A stretch of DNA of 64,000 nucleotides from Paramacrobiotus metropolitanus (lineage: Eukaryota > Tardigrada > Eutardigrada > Parachela > Macrobiotidae), in contig NW_026570238.1 of the NCBI RefSeq assembly GCF_019649055.1, positions 1,364,001 to 1,428,000 of the forward strand, given 5' to 3'. The translations under genes and the position numbers were made by a program. This document shows positions 11,886 through 24,200 of the stretch, piece by piece. Under the pieces are notes generated by a model. That model saw only the letters and a list, made by a program, of their open reading frames with translations. It made no database searches and was not told the origin of the DNA. The number at the start of each line of letters is the position of its first letter. Positions within the stretch are counted from its first letter, which is position 1.

Positions 11886-14033
11886 TTACCGCTACTCATA
11901 CCAGTGCGGTACTGCGCTTGATGTTATTAGCAAAAGCATTATATTGTTTATTAATCGTAAAAACCGTATTATTGACACTAAGTAGTAATAGCTGTTGCGC
12001 AAATTGTGCACCGTTCTTGAATTTTTTTAAAATTTTTTTTGATGTCTGCTTTTGTTCTGGCTAGCAACGATTAAACTGCGTTATTACTCTTCCTGTGTTC
12101 TATTGCTGTACAGTGTACACGATGCTTTTGGCGAAATTTAGTTTTGTGGAAATGAAAAGTTAACAGCCCGTTCACTTTTTGTTTGGTGGAAGCTACGTAG
12201 TAAGCCCATTAACATTTCAGGTTTTTTCATCATTAGCACTAGTATAAAAAATGGACGAAAGTGGACAATGGTAGATTTTCTTGCTCAGGTTTTATATGCA
12301 GATTAAACTACTTAGCTTTCGTTACCCAGTTCAAGTTTGCTGAAGTCATTTTGTAATGAAGCCATTTTCGAATAAATATTTTTTCGCTACTAATTATGAT
12401 GAAATAATTTTTACGAGTGGACGAAAGCGGGCGGTTGAGTAGACTTACATGAACACATAGTTGTAAAAAAACACAGCCTTTATTGCGTCTTCGTTTCCCT
12501 ATTACAATAATTTTTACTGGAAATTAAAAGGCGCGCAGGCCTCCGGTACTTCCTATGAAAAGATTTACGGTTGCGAATATTATATGAATAAGTGAATATA
12601 GAGAAATTGTAGGGTAGGCGATCGCGCTGGGGTCCATGCAGAAAACCAAAAACCCACACATCTAATTCAAACTAAATGTACTAAATGTGATGGTAATTAG
12701 CTAAAAACTTTAATCAAAGAGGAAAAAGAAATTTTTCTTGTGGGGAAAGGAAAGCACGGACACTTACGCACGTATTCGCCTTTTTGTATTACTTTGTGTC
12801 GCAACCGTAATCTTATATTATGCTAGATACTAGGATGCGCAATAAAGGTAAAAGGGGAGAACATCTCACAAGGCAATTATCGACATCAGAAGTGCGGTAC
12901 AGAGAATAACGGGACAGCATCGTTTTCGACCGTGCTGAGGTCGACTGGACATGAACGAAAGCATATCAATACGCAAACAGTTCACTTGGACCCGGAACTA
13001 CCCAGTTAACATTAGATTTATTCAAGAAAATAACGTAACTGCAGCTAAGGGCGATAGCTGCGAGTGACTCAGGGAGTTGTTTGGCGAGAGCAGATATACT
13101 AACAGTGCAGAAGTATCGTTTGTGGCAATTTTTATCTTAAATTTGTCTGAGCCGCAGCACCGGGATAACATACCGAGGCGGTGAGCAGGCGACGGGCAGT
13201 ACTGACAATGCTTTACTCAATGTGACTGCTGCCAAATTACGTGCAAATTTTAAATATTCAAAAATGTTTAACTTTGTTTGTTCTTAAGCAAAAATTGTAC
13301 CCATAGGCTTGAAAAATACATAATAATATATACTTTTAAACAGTATGCATGGAGTTATTTATTTTGATTGCAGAGTAATGATATGACTCTCCGGAGTTAA
13401 CATAGTCTTCTACGAGAAAATAGAGAAAAGCCAGCACCAGGTCTGCCATAGACGGGTATGCTAATTTCTTATCGCCATAACACTTCTTTGGCACGAAAAC
13501 AAAAAACCTGCATTCATACTGCCTAAAAGTAAATATTATTATAAATTTTTCAAGCCTATGGATACAATTTTTGCTTAAGAACAAACAAAGTTAAACATTT
13601 TTGAATATTTAAAATTTGCACGTAATTTGGCAGCAGTCACATTGAGTACTGTATTCGCTCGCACATCTTGAACCACAGAGTGTGTGTACGGGAAAAACAC
13701 GCATTCAATATACACACTCTAACCGGGCAAAATGCACGACTACGAAATATTGCTCATTTGGTTTCAAGATGAACAGTTCTTCTTGTGAATTTATCCAATA
13801 AATCAAGACTTTTCATTTAAATGACAGTTCACTCTGGAAAAAAAGGTTCTGTAGCTGAAAGCTCGAATTGTCTGTGGTTCATCGCCATCAAGAATATTGA
13901 CGCTGAACGTACCCCTCCCCCTCCAGGGGCACCCCAAAAACCACAACAAATCAGTTTGTAACTCGTGCTTACGGCAAAGCTGTATGTTAATGGCTGCTTT
14001 CGAGCATAAACATGGTTAAAAATTCTTAGAGCT
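11886..14033. other. non-coding interior between the inverted repeat arm and the LINE
   Basis: There is no supported gene in this 2.1-kb stretch. The open frame at 11837-12064 is short and low in complexity. A nearly perfect 433-bp fold-back palindrome occupies 13215-13647. The last few hundred bases before 14034 probably include the LINE 3' untranslated region, because the LINE lies on the minus strand and ends at 14034. Confidence 0.6.
13215..13647. mobile_element. fold-back (palindromic) element, about 103-bp arms
   Basis: The left arm (about 13215-13317) and right arm (about 13545-13647) are reverse complements with about one or two mismatches. The arms run from actcaatgtgactgctgcc inward to ataggcttgaaaaat. 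The spacer is about 227 bp. This is the shape of a fold-back or snap-back MITE, or of a recent inverted duplication. I see no clear target-site duplication. The high arm identity suggests recent formation or gene conversion between the arms. Confidence 0.75.
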
Positions 14034-17000
14034 CTAACTTTTTTTAATATTCAAGAAGTTCTCCACAGCAGATGTTGCAAAGACATCAGCAATTTCCAAA
14101 TCGCGAATAGCGCAGTAGCGCTCCTTCTTCCGCGTTTTGGCATTGGTGAATCCCTGGTCAGACTCAAAAGGGACTGTTACCTCTGCTAAAATGATACGCT
14201 TCTCGGTTCGGTTAACACATGTTAAATCAGGGTAAAGCGTAGTAGGAAGAATGTCGGCTGGGATGGTTGTGGAATGACGATCGTAGCTCTCGCTGTCAAG
14301 ATCGCAACGAACCTCCCACTTACCATTCTTAGCCGCACTGGTAAAACAGTCGAAAATAGCTTTCAGAACACTGTTATGTCGCCATGTGAAGCGTGCACCA
14401 GAGAGAGCGATAGGACACCAATTAAGGATATGACAAAGGGTACCGCTTTCACCACCACAGAGATCACACTTAGGTGAGACAGACATGCCCCACTTACATA
14501 GATTAGTGAAAGAAGGAGCAATGTCAAGAGCCGCTTTAACCATAAAGGATACAGTCTTCTCTGGGAGGTTGTATATTACTGACTTCCAAAACGTATCCAA
14601 TGCTTGTGCTTCTGCGACTGCCTTCCACGCGCCCTGCTGAATAAGAGTACTTAACCTATTTTCTCGCCTAGTTGTCATTTCTGAGCGAACTTTGGCGCTG
14701 ACTAACTTCCTAATTTTCCCTTTTGATACACCTGCCTGCTTCCCTGCCTCTACGGTGTCGTTAACAATGTTAACAACAGCTGTGTCTGACAAACAAGATT
14801 TTTCCAAGGATTTAGATGCAATAGTAGAAACAACAATATCTGTAGAACACATGGCATCCGCAAGAAAGGCTGCATGCGATTGCAAATAGATAGAAGTAAC
14901 AGATTTTAGATCTAGGCCATCAGGTGAATAGAATTAGTCGCAATTCGCGGAATTATTCAACCCAATCCACTTTTTGATGTATTTATTCACTTTGCTTTCC
15001 AACTTATTACCAACAGACAGAGTCAGATCATGTACCGTAAGAAGAAACCGGACACACGATGTCATATAGTCTTTGTAAATTTTTATTTTAAAAGTATCAC
15101 GTAAATTCAATTTATCAATACGCTGTAGAAAATTATCGAAAATTTCGCATATCTTATCACCAGCTGAAGTTGTTTGCTGCTTTTCAAAAACCCAGGTTCC
15201 CAAAAATTTCATCGGTTCTTCAGAGATATTCGTTATACGCTGACCCTTAATCGAAAAATCGGAAACTGTAGAAACGCCTTTTTTTAAGCTGGAGCTGCAA
15301 ACCCAGTGAATTCATTCGGCTATCGATGTCGTTCAAGACGCGCTGCATAGTTAATAATTTATTGTGCACGATTAACGTAAGGTCATCGGCAAAACTCAGT
15401 GCGACAAGCTTATGGTCGCGTAAATTATCGAAAGCAATACCGTGCTTCCTGTTATTTTCAATAAATTCCAAAATTGGGTTAAAAATTAATAAAAACAGCG
15501 CACAGCTCATTGTGTCGCCCTGAAACAAACCTACGTTAAACGGAATTTCACTGGTAAAAGAATCGTCATTTTGAATTTTAATAGAAAGTCCAGTGTAATA
15601 ATTATTAATGTAATTAATAATTTCGTCAGGAATGCCATAATGCTTTAACGCAGCCAACATGACTTCTTTCCTTACCGAGCCATAAGCATTGGCTACATCG
15701 AGCCAGGTGACGTGCATTGCACGTCTTTCAGTACGTTGCTGCTCGATCAGTTTCAAAAGTTTTAACGAATGTTCGCCGCACCCATTCATTTCTTCTATGA
15801 ACCCCTTTTGTACATCCGTATCGATAATACCGTTTTATATGCAAAAAGACATTAACCGTTTAGAAATAACTGAGTGGAAAATTTTCCCTACACAACTGGT
15901 TAATGTGATGGGACGATAATTTTCAACCGATTTCAAATCGCCCTTCTTATGTATAAGAACAGTCTTACCTGTCTGCCATGACTTACACGGTTTCCCTGAC
16001 GCCAAAATTTTATTAAAAAGAAAAGCCAAAAATCTGTGAATTACCGGAAACGGTTTTAAAAAAGCATAGTTTAAACCAGACCTGGGCAGTTATAACTTAA
16101 CTCATAACTTAACGCGAGTTATTTCCGAGTTATCGAGTTATAACGTAACTCTGAAGCGTAACTCGCGACGAAGAAAACTTAACTCTAACGTAACTCGAAA
16201 GTAAAATAGCGCAGCGTAACTATAGCGTAACTTTGTGGTTTCGAGTTATCTGTAAACATATTGAAAACAAACACAAAAGAAAGTTTGACTCAGGCCACAT
16301 TACTTTCCGAAAATTCGCGAAACAGTTAATTAATGAACATCGCTTGATCTGGTGTTCACCACAACCGCCCTAGGAACTGAGTCAACTGGCCATACGGCTG
16401 ATTGTGAATACGGATGGGATTCTGTTATGCCGTACATATATCTGTATTCTGTACGTACTCGTAAATCGCAGCAAGTGCTCACGCCGCCTGCACAAGTACT
16501 ATTAAGCTAGACCGTACTTTTATGTAATAGAAAGCGAATCAGCTTGGCTTCTTGAAAAGGGATTGCGGCATCGGTTTTATGCCCTTTATCCGGCAGGGAT
16601 AAGGTATTTAATGGAAACGGCTAGTATTGTTTTCTTAGACTTAAAAGCAGTATTATGAAAGTAATTTTTAATTATATAATTCAGATTGAAAGGCCAAGGT
16701 AGACCCAAAGACCGTCTAATAGGTAGCTACCAATAAAGATAAAAAGGTAAAATGCTCCGCTCAGCTGTAGCGTTTCCTTTATTAACCCATTAACAACGGC
16801 ACTACCAGCGGTAAAAAGCGGTCTTAAAAATCGGTGGAATGCGCTTTTTCTGGCAAATCCTTAAGTTTACGGCTTGTGAAATAGACTTCAAAACGCTTAC
16901 TGTTAGCGGCGGTCCGGCAGTTCCAGCGTATTTTGTAATACAGATACAGTACTTGTGCAAACATGTAGAGCTGATGTTCCACTACTATTTTTTGGAATTA

Positions 17001-18093
17001 GAGAATCAGTTAATTATTTCGAAAAACACATCGGCATGTGCTTAAAATCTAGTGTAAGTAATTAGTCCTAACTTAAATTGATTAAGAGCGCAAATGAAAT
17101 TTTTTTACTGTAGCGTAACTCGCGCTATAACTCGTAACTCATGTTTTTGGGAATAGCGTAACTCGTAACGTAACTCGCGCGCCCCGGCTAACTCTTAACT
17201 CTAACTATTGGTCCATTTTCCATAACTGCCCAGGTCTGGTTTAAACCATCGAGACCAGACCCACATGAAAGCTTCTTTTCTTTCAAGATGTACTCGATAT
17301 CGGATGGCTTGATATCTGACGAATTAAAGTTAACAGTCACTGGTTTCTTTTCGAGTTTGTTAATCCAAGCACAATCGACTGGTGGTAGCTGGGTTGGGTT
17401 ACAAACCTTTTTAAAATATTCTTCAATATCACCAGTTTTCAGCGCGCTATTGGAAGTATTATTACCGTGCTTGAGTTTCGAATTAATGAAACTGAACATA
17501 TTTCGCCGGAACCAACTATCGTTTTCTTTACGCTCTGCTGAAGATCGGAGCTGTGCTACTTTTTCGGAAAGGGTTTTCTTTAATAGTTTTAAATGACTTA
17601 AATTACTGGCATAATCGAGAGACAGTTCGCGGTTATTGGCCCTGATGCGGCGCTTCGTCCGCTTTAGTTTATTAATTTCACGAGTTACCGAAGAAAGGTG
17701 GGACAACAGTTCAGGAGGGACGGCACTAACTCGCTTTTTGTTAAAAAATTTAGTTTTAGAAGACGTGCAACGTAAAACACACAAAGCATATTCTGCCAAC
17801 CCCCAAGTGAATAATTCAGCAATCTCATGCGCAGCCCAAAGGTCATGTTTACATGCGTAAGATAATTGATTAGTGAAGTCACCAAGAAACGATTGATATC
17901 TTACCAGTGCGGAATGGGGGAGGTTGTCCCACGCAGGAGGAAGGATTTTCTGACGAGAAGCATTAGCGAGAATTACAGAGGAAATATTAATTGGTAATTT
18001 ACGGTAAATAATTTCATATAAAAACCGGGTAAGGTATGCTTCTTCATGTCCAGATTGGCAGCGTGTGAATCGGTACCAGTTCTGAACGTCCAT
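14034..18093 (-). pseudogene. dead R2/NeSL-like non-LTR retrotransposon (LINE) ORF
   Basis: A degenerate LINE polyprotein is read on the minus strand in five blocks: 18093-17239, 16076-15838, 15834-15286, then about 15278-14937 and 14933-14034. The reverse transcriptase core is visible: YRPITLTSCVGKIFHSV, VTWLDVANAYGSV, the GLFQGDTMS block and the FADD box (LSFADDLTL). Downstream lies a CCHC-type knuckle (CDLCGGESGTLCHILNWC) and a C-terminal PD...E segment (YPDLTCVN, then AEVTVPFE). That arrangement matches the restriction-like endonuclease at the C-terminus of R2/NeSL-type elements rather than an N-terminal APE endonuclease. Damage: in-frame TAA at 15835-15837 and at 14934-14936, a one-base frameshift in a 7-base A run (15279-15285), and a hAT-type insertion at 16077-17238. 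A 5' end before 18093 is not evident. Confidence 0.85.
16077..17238. mobile_element. hAT-type non-autonomous DNA transposon (1162 bp) inserted in the LINE
   Basis: Perfect 17-bp terminal inverted repeats CAGACCTGGGCAGTTAT (16077-16093, complement at 17222-17238) are flanked by an identical 8-bp direct repeat gtttaaac (16069-16076 and 17239-17246). An 8-bp target duplication with CAG-starting ends is the hAT signature. Both subterminal regions carry many short taactcg/cgtaactcg words in both orientations, as expected of transposase-binding repeats. No transposase frame is present, so the element depends on an autonomous partner. Removing it together with one copy of gtttaaac restores continuity of the surrounding LINE frame, so the insertion came after the LINE. 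Confidence 0.93.
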
Positions 18094-18329
18094 GGTGACT
18101 GGGAGGACTGATGTCGATAATTAACAAGGGATATTCAAATTCGGATGATGGAATACGGCAGTTTTCACAGTTAAAAACGCCAGTTAAATTCGAAAACCGC
18201 TATGCTTTTACCTGTGGGTAACATGCATAGCAAAGTCTCGACCAGCCAGCACAAGCAGCGATCGAGAAGTGACACATTTTTGACTAATTGAATATTACAT
18301 TTTTGACACACCAGCATGAGTAATGGTTA

Positions 18330-18573
18330 AGATATGAGCTATAATTATGAATAATTTAATATGATGACCGGTAGGACCAAAGTATGATTATGAGTATGAG
18401 GGCCGTTATGAGTATGGATTTGGAATTAGGAGTAGGGTTATGAGTATGAGTATGAGAGCCGTTATGAATATTAGGTACATATCTAGCCATGCAAAAAAGT
18501 GTCTAGGATTGCGCGACAGCGAAAGTTCCCGTGTATGTACCCGAATTTGGTACTATGTGCCGGGGCAAATCCC
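18330..18573 (-). repeat. right arm of the long inverted repeat pair
   Basis: This is the reverse-complement partner of 11675-11885. It ends in cccttaa, placing TTAA immediately outside (18574-18577). It contains three or four copies of a tgagtatgag...gccgttatga subrepeat and is slightly longer than the left arm. Confidence 0.75.
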
Positions 18574-18609
18574 TTAATTGTCTAATTTATATGTAATTTC
18601 TAAATATTA

Positions 18610-19689
18610 GGCCTCGTCCCCAATCTGTAGCGAATCTAGCTACCGTACAGGACACCACCGTCCCATAATAGGAGTTACGCGATACGGTATGTCGGTTCTC
18701 GCTTCGCATATCTGGTTATCAGTGCAAAGATTCGGGACGGGGGTATGCTGCGTATCCGAATGCGTCCCGTTTCCACAACTCTCAGATACGGTATCCTGCG
18801 AACCGCATCTCAGAACCCGTACCAACCCCGCGTCTCACATCAACCAAAAATTTTACGAGCGCTTTTTACGCATACCCTGAAATTCAAAGAAAAACGATAC
18901 GGTACGCGAAGCCACCTCCAGAGGTGGCTTTCCTTGGTATCTTTTTGTTGATGAGCGAGCATTTTTTAGTATTGCCATTGTGTGACGATTTCTTTTCGTG
19001 AGTTATTTACGTTTTATGAAATTTCTAATCATTTTAAAACCCAACTGAATGCACAAAAAACTGAAACAGGAAATGTGACCAGCTCAAAACAATAAAAATT
19101 CTACCAGATAACAACAATTAAGTACTACAACATCATGCGGCTACAGAGAAGCGAAATGGTTTTGAAAAACAATTATTCAGACCGAGTGTGTTTTCGAATA
19201 CGAAATTAGTTTGTATTCTTTACCACATAAAATACTGAATAGGAGCGCTCGGAAAATGAAGATCTAAATTTGCAAATTTTGATCAGTATGTACTACTTAT
19301 GTAGCTGCTCTAGCGCTATTACTATACTGCAGCATGCTGGCCAAAATAAATAATTGCGCGGGTGCTGCGACTGATCTGACTCATCACCAGCTAAAAAGTA
19401 AGGACAATGATGCCAAAAACTTTCAATCCAGGGAACAACATTTAGCAATTCAGACTAGGAAATAACTAGAATCAGGGCATAAAAACAGCACAAGAATACG
19501 CAAATACAGCGACACGGAGCCAAAGCTGAAGGTTCGATACAGGAAACGGAGAGCGAGCCCAGTTTCGATATGCGTAGCCTGTGCTGCATCTTGGGGTGCG
19601 CACCAAATAGTGTCCCATTTTTGTACTGTAGCGAAACTAGATACGGTGCTGTATCGCAACGAGATACGCTTTAGAAAGGGGACGAAGCC
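18610..19689. mobile_element. putative 1.08-kb TIR element (unknown superfamily)
   Basis: The ends GGCCTCGTCCCC (18610-18621) and GGGGACGAAGCC (19678-19689) form 12-bp inverted repeats with one mismatch. Weaker inverted similarity continues inward (agcgaatct versus agcgtatct). The outside sequences share taaatat on both sides, a possible target duplication. The interior is enriched in the word gatacggta and holds a perfect 10-bp-arm hairpin at 18909-18930. There is no coding frame. The element abuts the TTAA-flanked repeat at 18577. Confidence 0.5.
18909..18930. repeat. perfect 10-bp-arm palindrome with 2-base spacer
   Basis: Arms aagccacctc (18909-18918) and gaggtggctt (18921-18930) pair perfectly around two bases. 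It lies inside the putative TIR element at 18610-19689. Confidence 0.8.
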
Positions 19690-19728
19690 TTTAAATATCT
19701 AAAAGCCGGCCCGCGGCCCGTTTACCGT

Positions 19729-19832
19729 ATTCACTCACGTAGCGGCTCTGTAATTCTGGTGGTAGCTTGGTCATTCACTAACCTACGTTGCTCTGTAATA
19801 CAGAGTACTGGCGGTAGCTTGGGTATTCACTA
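19729..19832. repeat. two-and-a-part tandem repeat, unit about 44-52 bp
   Basis: Copies begin attcact at 19729 and 19773, with a partial third at 19825. Each contains gctctgtaat followed by ggYggtagcttgg. The second copy carries a small insertion. The repeat is non-coding. Confidence 0.65.
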
Positions 19833-21270
19833 AGCTCGAAATCTAATATAATATATGTATTTATTTTATTTTAATAATTACTGAAGAGCTTGACTGATTG
19901 GCTGAAAATCTTACAGTCTTACACGCAGCCTGCGAGGTCACCTTGGGCAACAGTTAATTGTTTCCCACAAGTTTCCATTAATTCTGCGCTGAAATATCGG
20001 CTGAACGGTTTTTTATGGGCATCGTGTAAATGATCCCATCCATCCATTTTATCACCGTTTAAATATTATTTGTCGTACCAAAAAATACAGGTTTTCAGTT
20101 CGTTAGAATTGGCAATATAAAGTTACATTAAAAACGGGAAAAAGAACCGTGAAAAAGGCAAACAAAAAGAAAAATTACGGAGGCTTTCAGTTTTTATAAA
20201 CTGGTCGAATTTAACTGGGAAGCTTGAAAACTGTCCGCATTTCCACATGTTTAAAATATTTTCGTAGCTGTCCTCGCTGGGGTTTTATATTTGAAATATT
20301 TCTCAAAATATTTTTTATTGCTGTACCGCCTGTACGAAGTATAGTTTGTATTTTTTTCATTTTTCCATACCTCGAACACAACTGGTCGCGCGCTAGCGCG
20401 ACCGATACTTGTAGTTTATTAATTATTACGGTCCTGACTGTGAATACGTCACGTATTGACTTATTGTTGGACAAATTGGACGCAATAATCGGTATAATGT
20501 GCCGGCATAGCATCTTTTACTTACACCATTTCCCAGCTGTATTCTGGCTCGCCCATTGTGACGCATATATGTACGGTATGCTGCATCTTATTACTGCGCT
20601 GGTAGTAATCTCGAACAACGGCTTCGAACCATAACGTGGTCATCTCTTTCTCACCTTTAGCATCAAGTTTTTAAAGCAGTGAATACATGGAAATGCACCG
20701 AATTTCTACACGAAATGCACTGAATTTCTACACATGAAAATAAGCTGCGGCTACTGCAATGCTGGTTTGGAGATATGAACTTTGGGACGATAAATGTGAG
20801 GAACTTCCTCATTGTCAGCCGCCGGAACAATCCACACCTCCATGGCAAGAACGTGGCAGAACACTTATAACAACAATCAATTAAAACAACATAAGTTTTA
20901 TTTTATCAACAAAAAGTCTCTTTCGTCGATCTCGGAAATCCAGGGAGCGTCTGAAATTAATATTAATCCGGGTGATTTGGTAGCTCGCTATTAACTTTAA
21001 CTAAATAATAGACTGCATACAGAATCATGCGATATGCCAGTAGCTGTAGAAATATACCTATGCGACATTACACTATTTTATTCGCGTACCGCGTATCCCA
21101 AGTTCCCGACTATTGCCGCTTTACAATATAGTGCACACTGAATTAACAATTCACTGTTTACTATTGTTAGAGCGGCAATGCCACAACGCATAACCACGTC
21201 GTATAAGTAAATGTAAGCAGTACAAATATACTTTAATCTATTATATCTGGACTCCAATGGTTAACATTAA
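19833..21270. other. intergenic region before the astacin gene 3' end
   Basis: I see no recognisable gene. Overlapping opposite-strand open frames at 20211-20634 (100 and 136 codons) match nothing I know and lack splice or start context. On the minus strand an AATAAA (plus-strand tttatt at 21077-21082) lies about 190 bp past the astacin stop and is a good candidate for its polyadenylation signal. Confidence 0.5.
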
Positions 21271-24200
21271 CTAAAAATAACAATAATTATGCGCCGAAAA
21301 ACTAAATTTATATTTTTTTGTTACCTGGCCAGAAAGTCTATCCAGCATATACAAATGAGTTCCGTCTCCAATAGATTCAGTTGTTGGAAAAGCTAGCATC
21401 CTTCCGTCAGGTAATTCCGTGACCGGTCCACTCAAAAATAAAGGATTTTGGAAATTCATTAGCGGGCCCATAATTTTATCAGATCTGATGTCGTACAGCC
21501 ATGTAGAAGCTCGAGATATGAAATGGATAATGGTCCCCTTCACAAAAATATTGTCCCATGATATGTCCGGTAGTCCGGGAAAAAGCTTTTTTAGAGCAAC
21601 AGGACCACGGATATCGCTATCACTTTTCGCAACCCATACCATAGTATCCTGTAATTGTAATATAAAAATAAGCATTACCAAACAACGGCAACCTTAACCT
21701 GGCAGATACAAAGATACAGGCAAAGCCAGTGCGTTCACACTCCACAGAACTCAATTAGTAATAATATAAGCTTAACACTACAATGAATTATAATTCTAAC
21801 TAATCAATATACGCACAAATTCAGTTTCGTTCAGTTATATACTTGAAGTATACTTACACAGGCCTTGCTTAGTGTTGGGGATGAGTTTAAACGCACGACT
21901 ACGGATAATTATTTTAATTCTAACTCTATGCAATAATTTAACTGTGAAATATTTACATACATATTAAATTTTATAGCTGTTATAACCCAGTAAGTTTTGA
22001 TCAGTAGAAATGTCCCACGTACCTTCACAAAGTAAATATAAGTGAGGTAACTGAAAACGCTGTCAAGTTTATTTGGAATGTCTGCATTAAAATTTGCTTT
22101 ATAAGCCTTTGGAAAGTTGGGTTGTTTTGTAAATGCACCATCCAGATACGAATACTTCCAATATAATCCATCTGCAATCCACAAACAAGACAACATTAAA
22201 ACACTTTGATGTAACTGAATCGGTAAGTTTCAGATTTGCTGCTCTGTATGCCAATGGTTTAAACAAATGGGTGTGCTTATATACTGACGAATTAAACACT
22301 AGACTCTCTCACCTTTGAACAAATAGAAAAACCCTAAAAAGTTTAGTACAGCATCTGGAGCAAAAAATCCCGAGCATACGGAAACAGCGGACGAGGTGGT
22401 CGGTGGCTGGATGATTTCCTGTGGAGCGTTATTATCCGCAATGGAGTGCAGTGTTCCGGGCAGAACCGGCACATCCACATTGATGGTGCTAGGTGTGCCT
22501 GCTACAATGAACTGCGGCGCTTGGACGTCATTTTCGTGGTTAACTGTAGATATATCTTCGTTTCGAGCTTGACGAACTAGCGGTATGAGTTTGCCGTTCT
22601 TTGAAGTGTCTTCTGGATTGGTATGTTCGCTGGGATCAGGAAAACCGGGATGATCCTCAACGAAACCGCCGATAAACGGCATCAACCGCTTCGGACAGTT
22701 GTAAAATACTAATATCTGCTGCAGGTCAATTGCACTGAAGCCGCGGCGTTGACCCAAGCGATCCGGAGGAAAGCCCATGTTTTTCGGTATCATAGTGTAT
22801 TCTTTGTCATCCGGATCTTTGGAAAACGTCAACGCGGAATAATGCATAACCGACGAGTAATCATATGGCACACCCAGTGTATTGCCAGATTGTTCGATTT
22901 GAAAATTGCTGAGTTTGTCGGCACGAATGTTGTTCCATACGACCTGAACGTGGTCGTCCCTAGTGGAATTGAAATGGTGCATCGTGTCCGGTTCACAACA
23001 AAACAGGTGCTTTATAAACAAGCGTACACCAGAGCTATTAGAATCTATTGGCGGAACTCACCGATCGGGTCTGGAGTGTTCGTGATAAAATCCAATCCTT
23101 CAATTATTAGAAAAAATGAATGTCACAGCCAGATCGTCTAACAATTAGAAGGATGCTAATTGCTAATTATGTACTATTATATTTTGAAGACATTCGTTAC
23201 GAAAGCAATGATGACTTGCAGATTCATAATTTAATAATTTTGTCTTTTAAACTTTGCACGCAGTGGTTATTTACATATTGGTGTGCAGTTTATTACTGTT
23301 CGCTGTGAAAAAAATTACTTTTACCGTCCTACAATAGATTTAGGTAGAAACTACTACCCTGAAAATGTGAAAAATTGTGTATAGAAGCACAAAATATCAT
23401 TAAAAATGTCCGCATAAAGAATTAATGGGGTTCGGTGAGGATGGGGATTAATGTAATTCAGTTTTACACTTACGTGTGCATTAGTTCATGGATGATCGTT
23501 CCTTTTAGGTAGAAACAGTTTGGCCGTAATAAAAAGACTTCCTGTCGACCACCTTGCCATCCAATATAAGAAAGGCACCTACACAAGAACAAGAAGCATG
23601 AAAATAACTGACAACGTGGCCTAATTTAAAGATGTATTTTTGTGTATCCAAACTAAAATACTGAGTGTAATGCAAAGCTTTTAAGATTTAAACACGTTGC
23701 ATTACGCAGCCTTTAAGTTACTTGGCGAATTTCGGTGGATACGATCGCGCGCACGTTTTATGATGCCGCTGCTTGATACTATAATACGGCGATTTATTGT
23801 AGGTATTATGTAAGCATTTTTGTAGCTTACTGGTTAGTGGATGACAGAAACAATTGCGACCTTAGTAACAAAATCATACCCGCGCTTTGGATCGGTGGTT
23901 ATAAAAACATAATCGCGTTGACCGGTGCGCGGAACAAACTGGACACAGGTACTGTCCGAAAAGTCCCGGAATGCCAGCATTAACATTTCAGTTTCGTTGC
24001 TTTCTGCAAAATCAGCATTTTTAGAATTTTAAAGATGAAATTCCCTTGAAATTTTAACTGGAGAAATCCACGAGAATTAAGAGGAAAACACTGTTAATTT
24101 GTTAGGTGATCGAATACGATGGCTTTGATGTAGGTACTAGTCATGACTATGGTTGTAATACTGCATAAAGTATTGTACACTGTGATCGAGAGAATAATAC

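Larger units (their letters stand above)
11675..18573. mobile_element. putative TTAA-flanked inverted-repeat transposon enclosing a LINE
   Basis: The segment from 11675 to about 11885 and the reverse complement of about 18330-18573 are clearly related, roughly 80% alike with indels. Both begin GGG(G/A)TTTG(G/C)CCCGG and both are flanked on the outside by TTAA (11671-11674 and 18574-18577). Each arm contains internal direct subrepeats of the type cataacggYcctcatactc. I read them as long terminal inverted repeats of a DNA element with a 4-bp TTAA target site, as in piggyBac-like families. No transposase frame remains. The interior holds a fold-back palindrome and the dead LINE. The alternative is two independent copies of one repeat family in opposite orientation. 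Confidence 0.45.

Noticed and set aside
12172-12440. Possible inverted ends (gcccgttcactt / gtggacgaaagcgggc) of another small element
   Set aside because: Pairing is poor and no target duplication is visible.
20211-20634. Opposite-strand frames of 100 and 136 codons
   Set aside because: Neither resembles a known protein, both lack splice context, and mutual overlap suggests composition rather than coding.
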